Of a stretch of 5,621 nucleotides of DNA, positions 1 through 4,516 are shown in pieces. The DNA comes from Aquiluna sp. (GTDB taxonomy: Bacteria > Actinomycetota > Actinomycetes > Actinomycetales > Microbacteriaceae): NCBI GenBank assembly GCA_016780945.1, contig JADHKY010000076.1, positions 1 through 5,621 of the forward strand, written 5' to 3'. Numbering within the stretch: the first letter of the stretch is position 1; each line of letters starts with the position of its first letter. A program made the position numbers and the translations under genes. The notes beneath the pieces were generated by a model. The model was not told the origin of the DNA and made no database searches. It worked only from the letters and a program-made list of their open reading frames with translations.

Positions 1-283
1 CTCTGGATTCAACAAGCTCAACCGAAACTGAATCGCTCGGGAGCTTAGAAACAATTTCAGCTAACAGCCTCGCCTGGACAAGGGTTTTCCCAGGCTTCTC
101 TACAGATCCTGCGATTGAAACCCTTGCAACTACTTCGTAATCAAAAATCGAGAGCGTTATAGAACCATCCGTTGCATCTACAACCACCCCTGAAAGCTGA
201 GGCAGCTGAGGCCGGGGGGAAAGCATTCTTACAAGAAAAGAGACTGCATCACTTAGAACTTCGCGATCTGCTTGAAATTTCAT
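1..283 (-). CDS. dnaN: DNA polymerase III beta clamp, N-terminal part (cut by window edge)
   Basis: The minus strand reads from an ATG at 283 to the window edge, giving the first 94 residues of a protein that is normally about 380 residues long. It begins MKFQADREVLSDAVSFLVRM and continues with RPQLPQLSG at 24-32, the classic N-terminal pattern of the sliding clamp (start, AV helix, RP..P.L.G strand). Established role: the ring-shaped dimer that tethers the replicative polymerase to DNA and recruits repair and regulatory partners. It lies downstream of dnaA on the same strand, separated by the 320-bp oriC-like spacer, which is the usual actinobacterial dnaA-oriC-dnaN order. The ribosome site is weak (a purine-rich GAAAG/AAAG stretch just before the ATG). 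I could not find a convincing promoter of its own in the spacer. Only the first clamp domain is visible here, so the integrity of the rest cannot be judged. Confidence 0.93.
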   Translation of the reverse strand, partial: MKFQADREVLSDAVSFLVRMLSPRPQLPQLSGVVVDATDGSITLSIFDYEVVARVSIAGSVEKPGKTLVQARLLAEIVSKLPSDSVSVELVESR

Positions 284-355
284 CTTTAGCTTTCGAATAA
301 GTTTGAGGGGTTTTATCTTGGCACAGCGAGCCAACATCTTCACATTTTGTTTGGA

Positions 356-401
356 TCCCCAGTTTTCCCAATTTTCTATATCTAATTATTCAAAACAATA
401 A
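356..401. other. AT-rich stretch, candidate DNA unwinding element
   Basis: This segment is almost free of G and C compared with its surroundings (runs such as TTTTCTATATCTAATTATTC). It lies on the dnaN side of the DnaA-box pair. Read on the minus strand it follows a weak DnaA box (415-407) and a GC cluster GCCGG (406-402). Assignment as the melting region is inferred from base composition and position. Confidence 0.5.
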
Positions 402-406
402 CCGGC

Positions 407-415
407 TGTGGAATA
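407..415 (-). promoter_or_regulatory. Weak DnaA box (TATTCCACA)
   Basis: Two mismatches to TTATNCACA on the minus strand. It is listed because it sits directly beside the GC cluster and the AT-rich stretch, the place where a start-site box would be expected. Confidence 0.35.
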
Positions 416-453
416 TGGGATAACCTCCTGAACACCAATCAGATACTGAAAAC

Positions 454-465
454 TACATCGATGTA
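454..465. repeat. 12-bp perfect palindrome TACATCGATGTA in oriC
   Basis: A perfect 12-bp palindrome within the origin spacer. A second inverted repeat, TGTAA-gttgt-TTACA (462-476), overlaps its right arm. It could be a binding site for a dimeric protein that modulates initiation. No known motif is recognised. Confidence 0.6.
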
Positions 466-469
466 AGTT

Positions 470-478
470 GTTTACACA
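470..478 (+). promoter_or_regulatory. Weak DnaA box (GTTTACACA)
   Basis: Two mismatches to TTATNCACA. It faces the perfect box at 481-489; the two together form the perfect 10-bp palindrome CACAGCTGTG (475-484). Confidence 0.35.
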
Positions 479-480
479 GC

Positions 481-489
481 TGTGAATAA
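481..489 (-). promoter_or_regulatory. DnaA box (TTATTCACA)
   Basis: Perfect match to TTATNCACA on the minus strand. It is in tandem with the box at 493-501, with a 3-nt gap, so the two starts are 12 bp apart and the boxes have the same orientation. This suits cooperative DnaA binding. Confidence 0.85.
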
Positions 490-492
490 GTC

Positions 493-501
493 TGTGGATA
501 A
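493..501 (-). promoter_or_regulatory. DnaA box (TTATCCACA)
   Basis: Exact consensus high-affinity DnaA box on the minus strand. It is the first of the tandem pair in the centre of the dnaA-dnaN spacer. Confidence 0.88.
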
Positions 502-524
502 CTTGGTCACCTGTTGATAGTTTC

Positions 525-543
525 GACTCTTTGAGACTCTTGA
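525..543. repeat. Short imperfect tandem repeat GACTCTTTGA / GACTCTTGA
   Basis: Two adjacent copies, of 10 nt and 9 nt, differing by one T. They lie between the DnaA-box pair and the dnaA 3' end. No function is recognised; this could be chance or an origin iteron-like element. Confidence 0.4.
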
Positions 544-567
544 GCCTTCTTTTTGGCGTGTTTAGGA

Positions 568-587
568 CTGTTTTTCACAAAAAACAG
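568..587. repeat. 8-bp inverted repeat with 4-nt loop just past dnaA stop
   Basis: CTGTTTTT-CACA-AAAAACAG is a perfect hairpin 17 nt beyond the dnaA stop codon. The stem is mostly A:T and is not followed by a T-run in the dnaA transcript, so it is a poor intrinsic terminator. It also contains the one-mismatch DnaA box at 571-579. It may be a weak dnaA 3' end structure or an origin element. Confidence 0.55.
571..579 (+). promoter_or_regulatory. DnaA box, one mismatch (TTTTTCACA)
   Basis: Differs from TTATNCACA only at the third base. It is 13 nt upstream of the perfect box at 593-601, has the same orientation, and lies inside an inverted repeat. Confidence 0.6.
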
Positions 588-592
588 GGAAG

Positions 593-601
593 TTATCCAC
601 A
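593..601 (+). promoter_or_regulatory. DnaA box (TTATCCACA)
   Basis: Exact consensus box, ending 2 bp from the dnaA stop codon (604-606, minus strand). It is opposite in orientation to the central tandem pair. Confidence 0.87.
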
Positions 602-603
602 GA

Positions 604-1995
604 TTATTTGTGAGAATCTTTAATCTTCTGGATGATTTCTGACACCTGGTTGTAGATATAGCGTCTCTCACGCATCTGAGCACTTATTTTCTTCGTCGCA
701 TACATCACCGTTGTGTGATCCCGGTTTCCGAAGTGGGCACCGATCTTTGGGAGCGACAAATCCGTTAATTCTCTACAAATGTGCATTGCTATTTGTCGCG
801 CAAGGGCTACCGCCTGCTGCCTGCCAGATCCGGTTATCTCGTCTGCACTGAGTTTGTAGTATTCAGCGGTTGCGGAGATTATCGAGAGCGGCGATATGTT
901 TGCTCCCTCAGCGATTGCAATGGTGTCCTTTAGAACCACCTGAACCAGGTCCATGTCAATCGGTGAGCGATTGAGGTTTGCAAAGGCTGTCACCCGAATC
1001 AGGGTTCCCTCCAGCTCCCGGATGTTTGAGGAGATGCGAGTTGCCATGTATTCGATTACCTCGTCTGGAATCTCAATTCGCTCGATAGCAGCCTTTTTAC
1101 GCAAAATCGCAACACGGGTCTCAAACTCAGGGGCTTGAATGTCCGTAATCAGGCCCCACTCAAAACGAGAGAGCATCCGCTCCTCGAAGCCCTCCAGCTG
1201 CTTGGGCCTAAGGTCTGAGGTAATAACCACCTGCTTGTTGTGGTCGTGCAGGGTGTTGAAGGTGTGAAAAAAAGCTTCCTGGGTCTGGTCTTTGCCCTGC
1301 AGGAACTGAATGTCGTCCACTAACAAAATGTCGACATCGCGATATTGAGCCTGAAACTCTGCCGTCTTGTTGTTTTGGATCGCGTTGATGAAGTCATTAG
1401 TGAACTCTTCGGAGGACACATAACGAACCTTGATCCGCGGCTTTAGATGGATTGCGTAGTGTCCGATTGCATGAAGGAGGTGCGTCTTTCCAAGCCCGCT
1501 GGAGCCATAGATAAAGAGCGGGTTGTAGGCCTCGGCCGGCGCCTCAGCAACCGCAAATGCAGCAGCGTGGGCAAATCGATTCGAACCGCCGGTTACGAAG
1601 CTGTCGAAGCTGTATTTAGGGTTCAGCCTTGAGTCGCCGCTGGTAACAACGGGTCCAGTTGCAGGATCGCGATCTTCGAACGGGACGGGCTCCGGCTCAA
1701 TTGCTACCTCTACCGAAACCGGCCCCTGAAGCTCTTCATTGGTGATTGCGACAAAGCTCGTTGGTCCACCTAGGTCGCCGAGTTCGGAAAGCGCACCAAG
1801 AATCTGTTCGCGAAGCCGTACCTGAAGCATGGAACGGGTGGTCTCGTTGGGTACTTCGATGTAGAGGGTGTCATCTAGAACACCCTTGGGCACTGCCAGA
1901 TCTAGGTGTCCCTTTAGATGCGGGGTTACGTCGGGGTGGGAGGCTACTTTCGAGATGAGATTTTGCCAGGAACTTCCCAGAGCAATATCTGCCAT
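604..1995 (-). CDS. dnaA: Chromosomal replication initiator protein DnaA
   Basis: A 463-residue AAA+ initiator that binds DnaA boxes, forms an ATP-dependent filament and opens oriC for helicase loading. Visible parts: domain I at about 1-90; a short, acidic and proline-containing linker at about 95-125, much shorter than in many Actinobacteria; and the AAA+ core from about 126. The core has Walker A GSSGLGKT at 164-171, Walker B ILLVDDIQF at 223-231, a sensor-1 region VVITSDLRP at 256-264, the arginine-finger segment SRFEWGL (R277) and a sensor-2 region NIRELEGT (R326). Domain IV carries the DNA-binding signature GNRDHTTVMYA at 423-433. The ATG at 1995 is preceded by a good ribosome site (GAGGGAG). 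All key residues are intact. A cluster of DnaA boxes over the upstream promoter suggests autoregulation. Confidence 0.98.
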   Translation of the reverse strand: MADIALGSSWQNLISKVASHPDVTPHLKGHLDLAVPKGVLDDTLYIEVPNETTRSMLQVRLREQILGALSELGDLGGPTSFVAITNEELQGPVSVEVAIEPEPVPFEDRDPATGPVVTSGDSRLNPKYSFDSFVTGGSNRFAHAAAFAVAEAPAEAYNPLFIYGSSGLGKTHLLHAIGHYAIHLKPRIKVRYVSSEEFTNDFINAIQNNKTAEFQAQYRDVDILLVDDIQFLQGKDQTQEAFFHTFNTLHDHNKQVVITSDLRPKQLEGFEERMLSRFEWGLITDIQAPEFETRVAILRKKAAIERIEIPDEVIEYMATRISSNIRELEGTLIRVTAFANLNRSPIDMDLVQVVLKDTIAIAEGANISPLSIISATAEYYKLSADEITGSGRQQAVALARQIAMHICRELTDLSLPKIGAHFGNRDHTTVMYATKKISAQMRERRYIYNQVSEIIQKIKDSHK

Positions 1996-2016
1996 CTCTT
2001 CTCCCTCAAATACAAG

Positions 2017-2025
2017 TTATCCACA
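2017..2025 (+). promoter_or_regulatory. DnaA box upstream of dnaA (TTATCCACA)
   Basis: Exact consensus box in the dnaA leader, 22 bp from the start codon. With the neighbouring boxes it forms a second DnaA-binding cluster on the far side of dnaA from oriC. Confidence 0.85.
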
Positions 2026-2028
2026 GAG

Positions 2029-2037
2029 TTTTACACA
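2029..2037 (+). promoter_or_regulatory. DnaA box, one mismatch (TTTTACACA)
   Basis: It follows the box at 2017-2025 in the same orientation after a 3-nt gap, repeating the 12-bp spacing of the oriC pair at 481-501. Confidence 0.55.
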
Positions 2038-2049
2038 GGTCCACGACGT

Positions 2050-2058
2050 TGTGGAAAA
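2050..2058 (-). promoter_or_regulatory. DnaA box, one mismatch (TTTTCCACA)
   Basis: Minus-strand box with one mismatch to TTATNCACA, just downstream of the proposed dnaA -10 element. Confidence 0.55.
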
Positions 2059-2060
2059 AC

Positions 2061-2089
2061 TTTATATCTCTGTGGAAAACTTGTGGAAA
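2061..2089 (-). promoter_or_regulatory. Probable dnaA promoter overlapped by DnaA boxes
   Basis: On the minus strand a -10 like TATAAA (2066-2061) stands 17 bp from a weak -35 TTTCCA (2089-2084). The DnaA boxes at 2071-2079 and 2082-2090 overlap the spacer and the -35. Binding of DnaA here would be expected to repress or tune its own transcription. The -35 matches only 4 of 6 bases, so the exact promoter is uncertain. Confidence 0.45.
2071..2079 (-). promoter_or_regulatory. DnaA box, one mismatch (TTTTCCACA)
   Basis: The same 9-mer as at 2050-2058. It lies in the spacer of the proposed dnaA promoter. Confidence 0.55.
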
Positions 2090-2090
2090 C
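2082..2090 (-). promoter_or_regulatory. Weak DnaA box (GTTTCCACA)
   Basis: Two mismatches to TTATNCACA. It is in tandem with 2071-2079 after a 2-nt gap and covers the proposed dnaA -35 element. Confidence 0.4.
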
Positions 2091-2218
2091 CAACCCCACA
2101 AAGTCGATTGCAACATTCAACAGAAGAGTTCTGATTTAAGCAAATCGAATCGGCGTGTCGCTAACGATATTTTTGGGTAAAGGTAATAGGGAAAAAATAA
2201 GCCTCGATATTCGGGATC
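2091..2218. other. Rest of the dnaA-rpmH divergent spacer
   Basis: No gene is seen. It contains an AT-rich tract (about 2167-2200, including GGGAAAAAATAAG) that could act as an UP-like element for the rpmH promoter. The 7-mer CGATATT occurs twice (2165-2171 and 2205-2211), 40 bp apart. Nothing else is recognised. Confidence 0.4.
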
Positions 2219-2241
2219 AATTCTTGACTCCGCCAAGAATT
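2219..2241. repeat. Operator-like 8-bp perfect inverted repeat over rpmH -35
   Basis: AATTCTTG (2219-2226), a 7-nt spacer ACTCCGC, then CAAGAATT (2234-2241). The left arm overlaps the first three bases of the rpmH -35 box and the right arm fills most of the promoter spacer. It lies upstream of the predicted transcription start, so it would act as DNA, not as an RNA hairpin. A dimeric regulator bound here would block RNA polymerase. The regulator is unknown. Confidence 0.6.
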
Positions 2242-2252
2242 CAGCGTAAATT
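2224..2252 (+). promoter_or_regulatory. Promoter of the rpmH-rnpA-yidD-yidC-jag operon
   Basis: A -35 TTGACT (2224-2229, 5 of 6 bases of TTGACA) and a -10 TAAATT (2247-2252, 4 of 6) are separated by exactly 17 bp. The start of transcription would fall near 2259, leaving a leader of about 43 nt before the rpmH GTG. This is the best housekeeping-type promoter seen in the window. Confidence 0.7.
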
Positions 2253-2288
2253 ATTGAGGTTATCTAGGGCCAGGTGCCCATAATTTTC

Positions 2289-2293
2289 AGGAG
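2289..2293 (+). promoter_or_regulatory. Ribosome binding site of rpmH (AGGAG)
   Basis: A strong AGGAG lies 8 nt before the GTG at 2302 and fixes that GTG as the start of rpmH. Confidence 0.8.
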
Positions 2294-2301
2294 TTATCTA
2301 A

Positions 2302-2439
2302 GTGAGCAAGCGCACATTTCAGCCTAACAACCGTCGTCGCGCAAAGAACCACGGTTTCCGCGCCCGCATGCGCACCCGCGCCGGACGTGCCATCATGGCC
2401 GCTCGCCGTCGTAAGGGACGCACAGAGCTCAGCGCCTAA
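2302..2439 (+). CDS. rpmH: Large-subunit ribosomal protein L34 (bL34)
   Basis: A 45-residue, very basic protein of the 50S subunit that packs against 23S rRNA. It starts at a GTG behind a clear AGGAG and reads MSKRTFQPNNRRRAKNHGFR, then RMRTRAGRAIMAARRRKGR and TELSA. This is the full family signature (KRTFQPNNRRR..K.HGFR.RM.TR.GR.....RR.KGR) at the normal length. It is the first gene of the plus-strand run and is followed after only 7 nt by rnpA. The rpmH-rnpA pairing beside dnaA is one of the most conserved arrangements in bacteria. Expression is probably driven by the promoter at 2224-2252 and may be modulated through the inverted repeat at 2219-2241. Confidence 0.97.
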   Translation: MSKRTFQPNNRRRAKNHGFRARMRTRAGRAIMAARRRKGRTELSA

Positions 2440-2446
2440 GCAGCCC

Positions 2447-2767
2447 TTGTTGCCGCGCGAGAATCGCTTGCGCTCAAGCCGAGAAATCCGAGAGGTCGTC
2501 TCTGCGGGTAAGAGGGTTGGAAACTCGTCCGCGACACTTCACTTCCTACCCAGCGAAACCAATCAGTTCGCAATTATCGTTTCCAAGGCTGTCGGCTCGG
2601 CTGTTGAACGAAATCTTGTCAAGCGAAGGATCAGGTCAATTCTTTCTGGCCTGGAAGCTAGGCCATCCAAGATCAAGGCTGCGGTGCGGGTCAAGCCTGC
2701 AGCTGCAAGCGCCAGCTACCAGGTGCTTGCCGCAGATATAGCGGATCTCGTAGAGCGAGCCTCATGA
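2447..2767 (+). CDS. rnpA: Ribonuclease P protein component
   Basis: The 106-residue basic protein subunit of RNase P, which helps the catalytic RNA (not in this window) bind pre-tRNA and remove its 5' leader. From the chosen TTG start it reads MLPRENRLRSSREIREVVSA, the normal RnpA N-terminus. The core FAIIVSKAVGSAVERN at 41-56 leads into the RNR helix (R55, N56, K59, R60, R61, R63). The position after RN is Leu instead of the common Arg/Lys, but that position varies in the family. The start is either of two adjacent TTG codons (2447 or 2450), and no clear ribosome site precedes them, so translation is probably coupled to rpmH, which ends 7 nt upstream. An in-frame ATG at 2387 would add 20 residues unlike RnpA and overlap rpmH, so I do not prefer it. 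The stop overlaps the yidD start (ATGA). Confidence 0.93.
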   Translation: MLPRENRLRSSREIREVVSAGKRVGNSSATLHFLPSETNQFAIIVSKAVGSAVERNLVKRRIRSILSGLEARPSKIKAAVRVKPAAASASYQVLAADIADLVERAS

Positions 2768-3075
2768 GCTATTTGCAGATGTTGGTGCTTATTCCAAGAA
2801 ATCTTCTGATTGCGCCTATCTTGCTCTGGCGCAAGCTCATCTCTCCGCTCTATGGCAACGTCTGCCGCTACCACCCCTCTTGCTCGAGCTATGGACTCAC
2901 GGCAATACAGCGCTTTGGGGTTATCAGGGGTGTGCCGATGACTGCATGGAGAATCCTGCGCTGCAACCCGTGGTCCTCAGGTGGCGTTGACGATGTAGCC
3001 GAGGGCCCAAAATGGATCAGCGTTGGCAGACTAGGATTTGTAGGACCCAAACTCTCAAGCAATCGAGGTAGCTAG
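2764..3075 (+). CDS. yidD: Membrane protein insertion efficiency factor YidD
   Basis: A 103-residue member of the YidD family, a small membrane-associated protein that assists YidC/Sec-dependent insertion of inner-membrane proteins. It has an amphipathic or hydrophobic N-terminal segment (about 6-30, LVLIPRNLLIAPILLW...) followed by the family core CRYHPSCSSYGLTAI at 34-48 and ILRCNPWSSGGVDDV at 64-78. The three conserved cysteines C34, C40 and C67 are all present. The usual final D-P-V of the core is D-D-V here, a minor change. The ATG overlaps the rnpA stop by 4 nt, and the TAG stop overlaps the yidC GTG by one base. Its position directly before yidC supports the shared role. Confidence 0.95.
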   Translation: MSYLQMLVLIPRNLLIAPILLWRKLISPLYGNVCRYHPSCSSYGLTAIQRFGVIRGVPMTAWRILRCNPWSSGGVDDVAEGPKWISVGRLGFVGPKLSSNRGS

Positions 3076-4025
3076 TGGATCTTCTGTGGCCAATCAAGTG
3101 GCTCATCGAGCTAATTCTGGTGTCGTTCCACACTGGGTTCAGCGCTATCGGACTCGGATTCGATTCCGGCCTCTCTTGGGTGTTGTCGATCGTTGGGCTA
3201 GTGCTTGTTGTCAGGGCAGCCCTAATTCCTGTCTTTGTCAGGCAGATCAAGAGCCAGCGCAACATGATGCTTGTCCAGCCTGAGCTGATGAAGCTCCAGA
3301 AGAAATACAAGGGTAAAAACGACCGTGAGTCTCGTGAGAAGTTTGCTCGCGAGCAAATGGACCTATATAAGCGCACCGGCTCCAGCCCGTTTAGCTCCTG
3401 TCTTCCGCTTTTGTTGCAGATGCCAATTTTTATGGGCCTCTTCTTCGTGCTGAATGACGCCCAGCGGAACAACGCGGGCGTGGGGCTTTTGGACGCGAAT
3501 CTAGCGCTCTCCTTCTCGCAGGCCGAGATCTTTGGCGCCATGCTCTCAGACACCTTCTTCGGTAGCGACGCCATCAACGTCAAGATCATTGCCGGAATCA
3601 TGATCGTTTTGATGTCTGCATCGCAGTTCATCACTCAGAAGCAGATCATGACGAAGAACCAGAACCCTGATGTTCAGAACAGCCAGTTCATGCAGACCCA
3701 GAAGATCCTGCTGTATGTGCTGCCCCTGGTCTTCCTGGTCTCCGGTCTCACCTTCCCTCTGGGAGTCATGACCTACTGGCTAGTTTCAAACTTCTGGACC
3801 ATGGGGCAGCAGTTTGTGGTGATCCGCAACATGCCAACCCCAGGATCCCAGGCCTATAAAGAGCGCCAGGAGCGTCTAGCCAAGAAGGGCAAGCCAATTG
3901 ACGTATTGCCTTCGATTTCCTCAAGTGAAGACTCTGATGAGTCACCTGAAGACCAAACACCGGAGACCCGCCAGCGCCAGCAGCCGGTAAGTAAGAATCG
4001 CGCAAAGAAAAAGAAGAAGAAATGA
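3075..4025 (+). CDS. yidC: Membrane protein insertase YidC (Oxa1 family)
   Basis: A 316-residue polytopic insertase that places membrane proteins into the cytoplasmic membrane, alone or with SecYEG. Hydrophobic segments lie at about 8-28, 33-56, 107-127, 169-188 and 211-236. This five-helix Oxa1 layout lacks the large periplasmic domain of Gram-negative YidC. The conserved groove arginine is R47 in LVVRAALIPV. The charged cytoplasmic hairpin (about 57-103) and the PLLLQMPIFMGLF helix (111-123) are typical. The tail (about 255-316) is charged and ends in six lysines, as expected for a ribosome-contacting tail. The GTG start is preceded by GAGG (3065-3068) with 6 nt spacing. The TGA stop overlaps the jag ATG (ATGA). 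Confidence 0.97.
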   Translation: MDLLWPIKWLIELILVSFHTGFSAIGLGFDSGLSWVLSIVGLVLVVRAALIPVFVRQIKSQRNMMLVQPELMKLQKKYKGKNDRESREKFAREQMDLYKRTGSSPFSSCLPLLLQMPIFMGLFFVLNDAQRNNAGVGLLDANLALSFSQAEIFGAMLSDTFFGSDAINVKIIAGIMIVLMSASQFITQKQIMTKNQNPDVQNSQFMQTQKILLYVLPLVFLVSGLTFPLGVMTYWLVSNFWTMGQQFVVIRNMPTPGSQAYKERQERLAKKGKPIDVLPSISSSEDSDESPEDQTPETRQRQQPVSKNRAKKKKKK

Positions 4026-4489
4026 CCACTGAAAACGAGCTTGAAAAAGAAGGCGAAATCGCCGCAGACTTCATCGAGGAATTCCTAGACCTAGCCGACC
4101 TGGACGGCGATCTGGAGATTGAGTTCAAACAGGAACGCGTCTACCTGACCGTGGACAGCGAGGGCGAGTCAAATCTGGGCAAGGTTTCCGACCCCGAGAC
4201 CGTGAACGCCATCCAGGAGATCACCCGGCTAGCCGTTCAGTCAAAGACTGGTGAAATGAGCAGGCTGATACTGGATATTGCAGGCTCCAGGGACGCCAAG
4301 GCAAAGCAGCTAAAGGATCTTGTTGAGAAGACCCTCGCAAAGCTCGAGGAGACGGACAAGGAGCAGCACCTGAAGCCAATGAGTTCTTACGACCGCAAGC
4401 TGGTTCACGACATGGTTGCTGAGGCAGGAATGGTTTCTGAATCGGAAGGACAGGGGCGAGACCGCCACATTGTCATCCGGAAGCCGTAA
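4022..4489 (+). CDS. jag: Jag/KhpB-type RNA-binding protein (KH-like plus R3H domains)
   Basis: A 155-residue cytosolic protein of the Jag/KhpB (SpoIIIJ-associated) family, encoded next to yidC as in most Gram-positive bacteria. An acidic N-terminus (1-30) precedes a KH-like domain (about 30-90, ending RLILDIAGSRDAK) and a C-terminal R3H domain with SYDRKLVHDMV at 122-132 (R125, H129 of the RxxxH motif) and HIVIRKP at the end. There is no N-terminal Jag_N domain. The KH part lacks the RNA-binding GxxG loop: where relatives have a GRxG-type loop before EVLEALQ, this protein has GKVSDP before ETVNAIQ. RNA binding may therefore rely on R3H. In firmicutes KhpB works with KhpA in RNA binding and in control of cell elongation or division; the role in Actinobacteria is less clear. 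The start overlaps the yidC stop by 4 nt. Confidence 0.92.
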   Translation: MTTENELEKEGEIAADFIEEFLDLADLDGDLEIEFKQERVYLTVDSEGESNLGKVSDPETVNAIQEITRLAVQSKTGEMSRLILDIAGSRDAKAKQLKDLVEKTLAKLEETDKEQHLKPMSSYDRKLVHDMVAEAGMVSESEGQGRDRHIVIRKP

Positions 4490-4505
4490 TGTTTCACGTG
4501 AAACT
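4490..4505. promoter_or_regulatory. parS: parS centromere site 1
   Basis: TGTTTCACGTGAAACT matches 15 of 16 bases of the bacterial parS consensus TGTTTCACGTGAAACA, with a perfect 14-bp palindromic core at 4491-4504. It directly follows the jag stop (4487-4489) and abuts the rsmG ribosome site (4506-4511). ParB-CTP loads at such sites, spreads and interacts with ParA to move the origin. Confidence 0.95.
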
Positions 4506-4511
4506 AGGGGG
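4506..4511 (+). promoter_or_regulatory. Ribosome binding site of rsmG (AGGGGG)
   Basis: A purine-rich AGGGGG 5 nt before the TTG at 4517 decides that unusual start. It begins at the first base after parS. Confidence 0.65.
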
Positions 4512-4516
4512 CTAAC

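Larger units (their letters stand above)
284..603. other. oriC: Probable chromosomal replication origin (oriC), dnaA-dnaN spacer
   Basis: This 320-bp spacer has no plausible gene. It holds two perfect DnaA boxes in tandem on the minus strand (481-489 and 493-501), one perfect box on the plus strand (593-601), a one-mismatch box (571-579) and two weaker ones (407-415, 470-478). There is a strongly AT-rich stretch at about 356-401 that could be the unwinding element, and perfect inverted repeats at 454-465, 475-484 and 568-587. Origins in Actinobacteria are known to lie between dnaA and dnaN. The overall reading as oriC is therefore well supported, but which part unwinds is inferred. Confidence 0.88.

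Noticed and set aside
318..334. TTGGC-N7-GCCAA inverted repeat before dnaN
   Set aside because: A 5-bp stem with no T-run on either strand, too weak to call as terminator or operator.
953..1958. Several 61-70 codon plus-strand frames inside dnaA
   Set aside because: All are antisense to the intact dnaA gene, show no family similarity that I recognise, and have no supporting signals.
1868..2139. 73- and 88-codon plus-strand frames across the dnaA 5' end and its DnaA-box cluster
   Set aside because: They run through the regulatory spacer and the antisense strand of dnaA. Codon content is unstructured and they overlap DnaA boxes.
2387..2446. Extended rnpA start at ATG 2387
   Set aside because: It overlaps rpmH by 53 nt, adds 20 residues that do not resemble RnpA, and has no ribosome site. 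The internal TTG gives the family N-terminus.
3017..3634. 205-codon open frame on the minus strand opposite yidC
   Set aside because: It lies almost entirely antisense to a certain yidC, has a composition typical of a shadow frame (Ser/Arg/Leu-rich, no domain), and no ribosome site or promoter was seen.
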